DNA of 31,315 nt from GCA-003244245 sp036378735 (lineage in GTDB: Bacteria; Actinomycetota; Actinomycetes; Mycobacteriales; Pseudonocardiaceae). The notes under the pieces are model-generated. The model was given only the letters and a program-made list of their open reading frames with translations, was not told the origin of the DNA and did no database searches. Position 1 is the first letter of the stretch. Each line of letters begins with the position of its first letter. Positions 30,217 through 31,315 of the stretch are shown here, one piece after another. Location of the stretch: the NCBI GenBank assembly GCA_036378735.1, contig DASUVX010000188.1, forward strand, positions 1 to 31,315. The letters are read 5' to 3'. Made by a program: the position numbers and the translations under genes.

Positions 30217-30681
30217 GTGGTCCTTCTTCGTTGTGGTTATTCGGCCTTCCGTTAACCGAGGTACGAGCGCGCCACGTGCGTGTACAGCGGAAAGAACCCG
30301 CATGCTCGGGCGCCCCCCGGCATAATCGACGGAAGTATGGGTTTTTACCAGACGAGCAGCCAGCAGACACTGCCCCCGGGGCTCTCGTCCCCGGTGCAGA
30401 GTACTCCCCGCTGTCAACAGGGGCATACCTGCTATCGGATGGCACCCAATAGCGGCACACCTCGCTGCCGGTCCGGCGCGGTCGGAGATTATCGCAAGCC
30501 GACGAGCCGCTGGCACCTGTCCATGCGATCATCCGGCATAGGTAGGCTCGCGACTGTAGCCGGTCGCAGCCGGACTCAGACCCCACCAGTGCGCGAGGGA
30601 GGCTCCGGTGGAGCTCGACCATTACGTCTTTCGTCCCCAACTCTTCCGGCACGCTCGGTATCGACTTCGGCAGGCTGGCCC
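30217..30681. other. Intergenic stretch with one short hairpin
   Basis: About 465 bp between the divergent small gene and the glycolipid-binding gene. CCCC-G-CTGT-CA-ACAG-GGG (30406-30423) can form a small bulged hairpin. The plus frame is open through much of it, so an earlier start of the next gene cannot be excluded. I see no RNA gene. Confidence 0.35.
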
Positions 30682-31308
30682 GTGAGCACTCCCACCGGTG
30701 AGAAGGTTCCCGGCGCGACGACCCGCCGCGCGCCGCACGTGACCAAGATGGTTGCGTGGGCCGCGGTGGACTGCTTGCGTGTGGAGGCGGCTCGGGTCCT
30801 GCTCGGGCAGCGTGGCATGCGGGCTACCGGATCAATCGTCAGCTGCCGGCAGGAGGACACGGAGGCGTACTCGGCGTCCTACACCTTGACCACCGACGAG
30901 ACCGGGGTGGTCGAGCGCCTGACCGTTCGGGCCATCCGTGCGGAGGGTGAACAACACGTCGCTCTTACCCGCTCAGAGGAGGGCATCTGGCTGGTCGACC
31001 ACGGTCAGGGCGCGGCGCGGACCAACTTCGGCGGTGCTCTGGACGTCGATCTGCAGTTCAGCCCGCTGTTCAATGCGCTGCCGGTGCGCCGGCTCAATAT
31101 GCACCGGTCAGCAGCCAAGCACGATCTGGCGATGGTTTTCGTGTCGTTGCCCGGCCTGGAGGTCAGCCGCGTCCCGCAGAGCTACCGCACTGTTTCGTTG
31201 GGCGAGCCCGCTGTGGTCGCCATCAGCACCGACTCGCTGGAAACGGAGCTCACCGTGGACGCCGACGGTCTGGTGCTGGAGTATCCCGGGCTGGCCCGCC
31301 GCTCCTGA
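30682..31308 (+). CDS. Putative glycolipid-binding domain protein
   Basis: About 208 residues from GTG 30682, with GCAGG seven bases upstream; GTG 30739 and ATG 30748 are alternatives. VAWAAVDCLRVEAARVLLG at the N-terminal end of the domain, GIWLVDHGQGAAR, GALDVDLQFSPLFNALPVRRL and SYRTV..GEPAVVAI near the end match the putative glycolipid-binding family (PF06475), a beta-barrel known from Pseudomonas PA1994-type proteins. Function in the cell is not settled. No signal peptide is seen. The coding frame ends seven bases before the window edge. Confidence 0.8.
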   Translation: MSTPTGEKVPGATTRRAPHVTKMVAWAAVDCLRVEAARVLLGQRGMRATGSIVSCRQEDTEAYSASYTLTTDETGVVERLTVRAIRAEGEQHVALTRSEEGIWLVDHGQGAARTNFGGALDVDLQFSPLFNALPVRRLNMHRSAAKHDLAMVFVSLPGLEVSRVPQSYRTVSLGEPAVVAISTDSLETELTVDADGLVLEYPGLARRS

Positions 31309-31315
31309 GTTGCCG

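Noticed and set aside
30217..30652. Upstream extension of the small unknown gene to 166 or 214 codons
   Set aside because: No ribosome site at those starts and the composition is that of noncoding DNA; a ribosome site exists at 30216.

Overview
The window is high-GC DNA with GTG/TTG starts, dense short-gap gene packing and typical actinobacterial families: a SigD/ShbA-like sigma factor, DUF4235, DUF6131, MEDS-HATPase anti-sigma proteins, Hsp70-like membrane proteins and a cysteine-free HesB-like protein. It most resembles an Actinomycetota chromosome, probably Mycobacteriales/Pseudonocardiales. I see no rRNA or tRNA gene, no transposase, no CRISPR array and no phage genes. All family names come from recognising motifs by eye; no search was run.

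Layout. 1-3.5 kb: a cut-off lipoprotein, a PLP aminotransferase with an upstream HemK-like methyltransferase, a small unknown gene and a decayed cbtA fragment. 3.5-10 kb: an APC-type permease, a quinone oxidoreductase, a PhzS-like FAD monooxygenase, a DUF4235 protein and an AI-2E-type exporter. 10-19.5 kb: a signalling block with two divergent Hsp70-like membrane proteins (one fused to a beta-propeller and with a damaged nucleotide-binding domain), a GAF-SpoIIE/PP2C phosphatase, two STAS antagonists, two tandem MEDS-HATPase kinases and a coiled-coil protein. 19.6-22 kb: an operon of a small secreted two-cysteine peptide, a histidine kinase and a NarL-type regulator, joined by 4-nt overlaps. 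22-26.3 kb: a SigD-like sigma factor, an S53 (sedolisin) peptidase, a glutamate decarboxylase and a 51-residue DUF6131 membrane peptide. 26.5-31.3 kb: a YbhN-type flippase-like protein with an overlapping lipoprotein gene, an ECF sigma factor overlapping a Rieske protein gene, a HesB-like protein, a small unknown gene and a glycolipid-binding-domain protein.

The most unusual DNA feature is a dispersed long palindrome present three times (about 5.6, 19.6 and 24.6 kb). Its outer arms are identical over about 24 bp, while the tips differ in sequence but still pair in at least two copies. Each arm is itself a near-palindrome, so the element looks like a REP doublet (REPIN/BIME-like). One copy supplies the last codons of the glutamate decarboxylase gene. 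A differently sequenced palindrome of similar size (3453-3518) sits where the cbtA gene loses its N-terminal half.

The best candidates for undescribed biology are these palindromes, the propeller-Hsp70/Hsp70/partner-switching block, the peptide-kinase-regulator operon as a possible ligand-sensor unit, and the ECF sigma-Rieske pair, where a 2Fe-2S protein takes the place of an anti-sigma factor. The functional links are inferences from gene order and domains.
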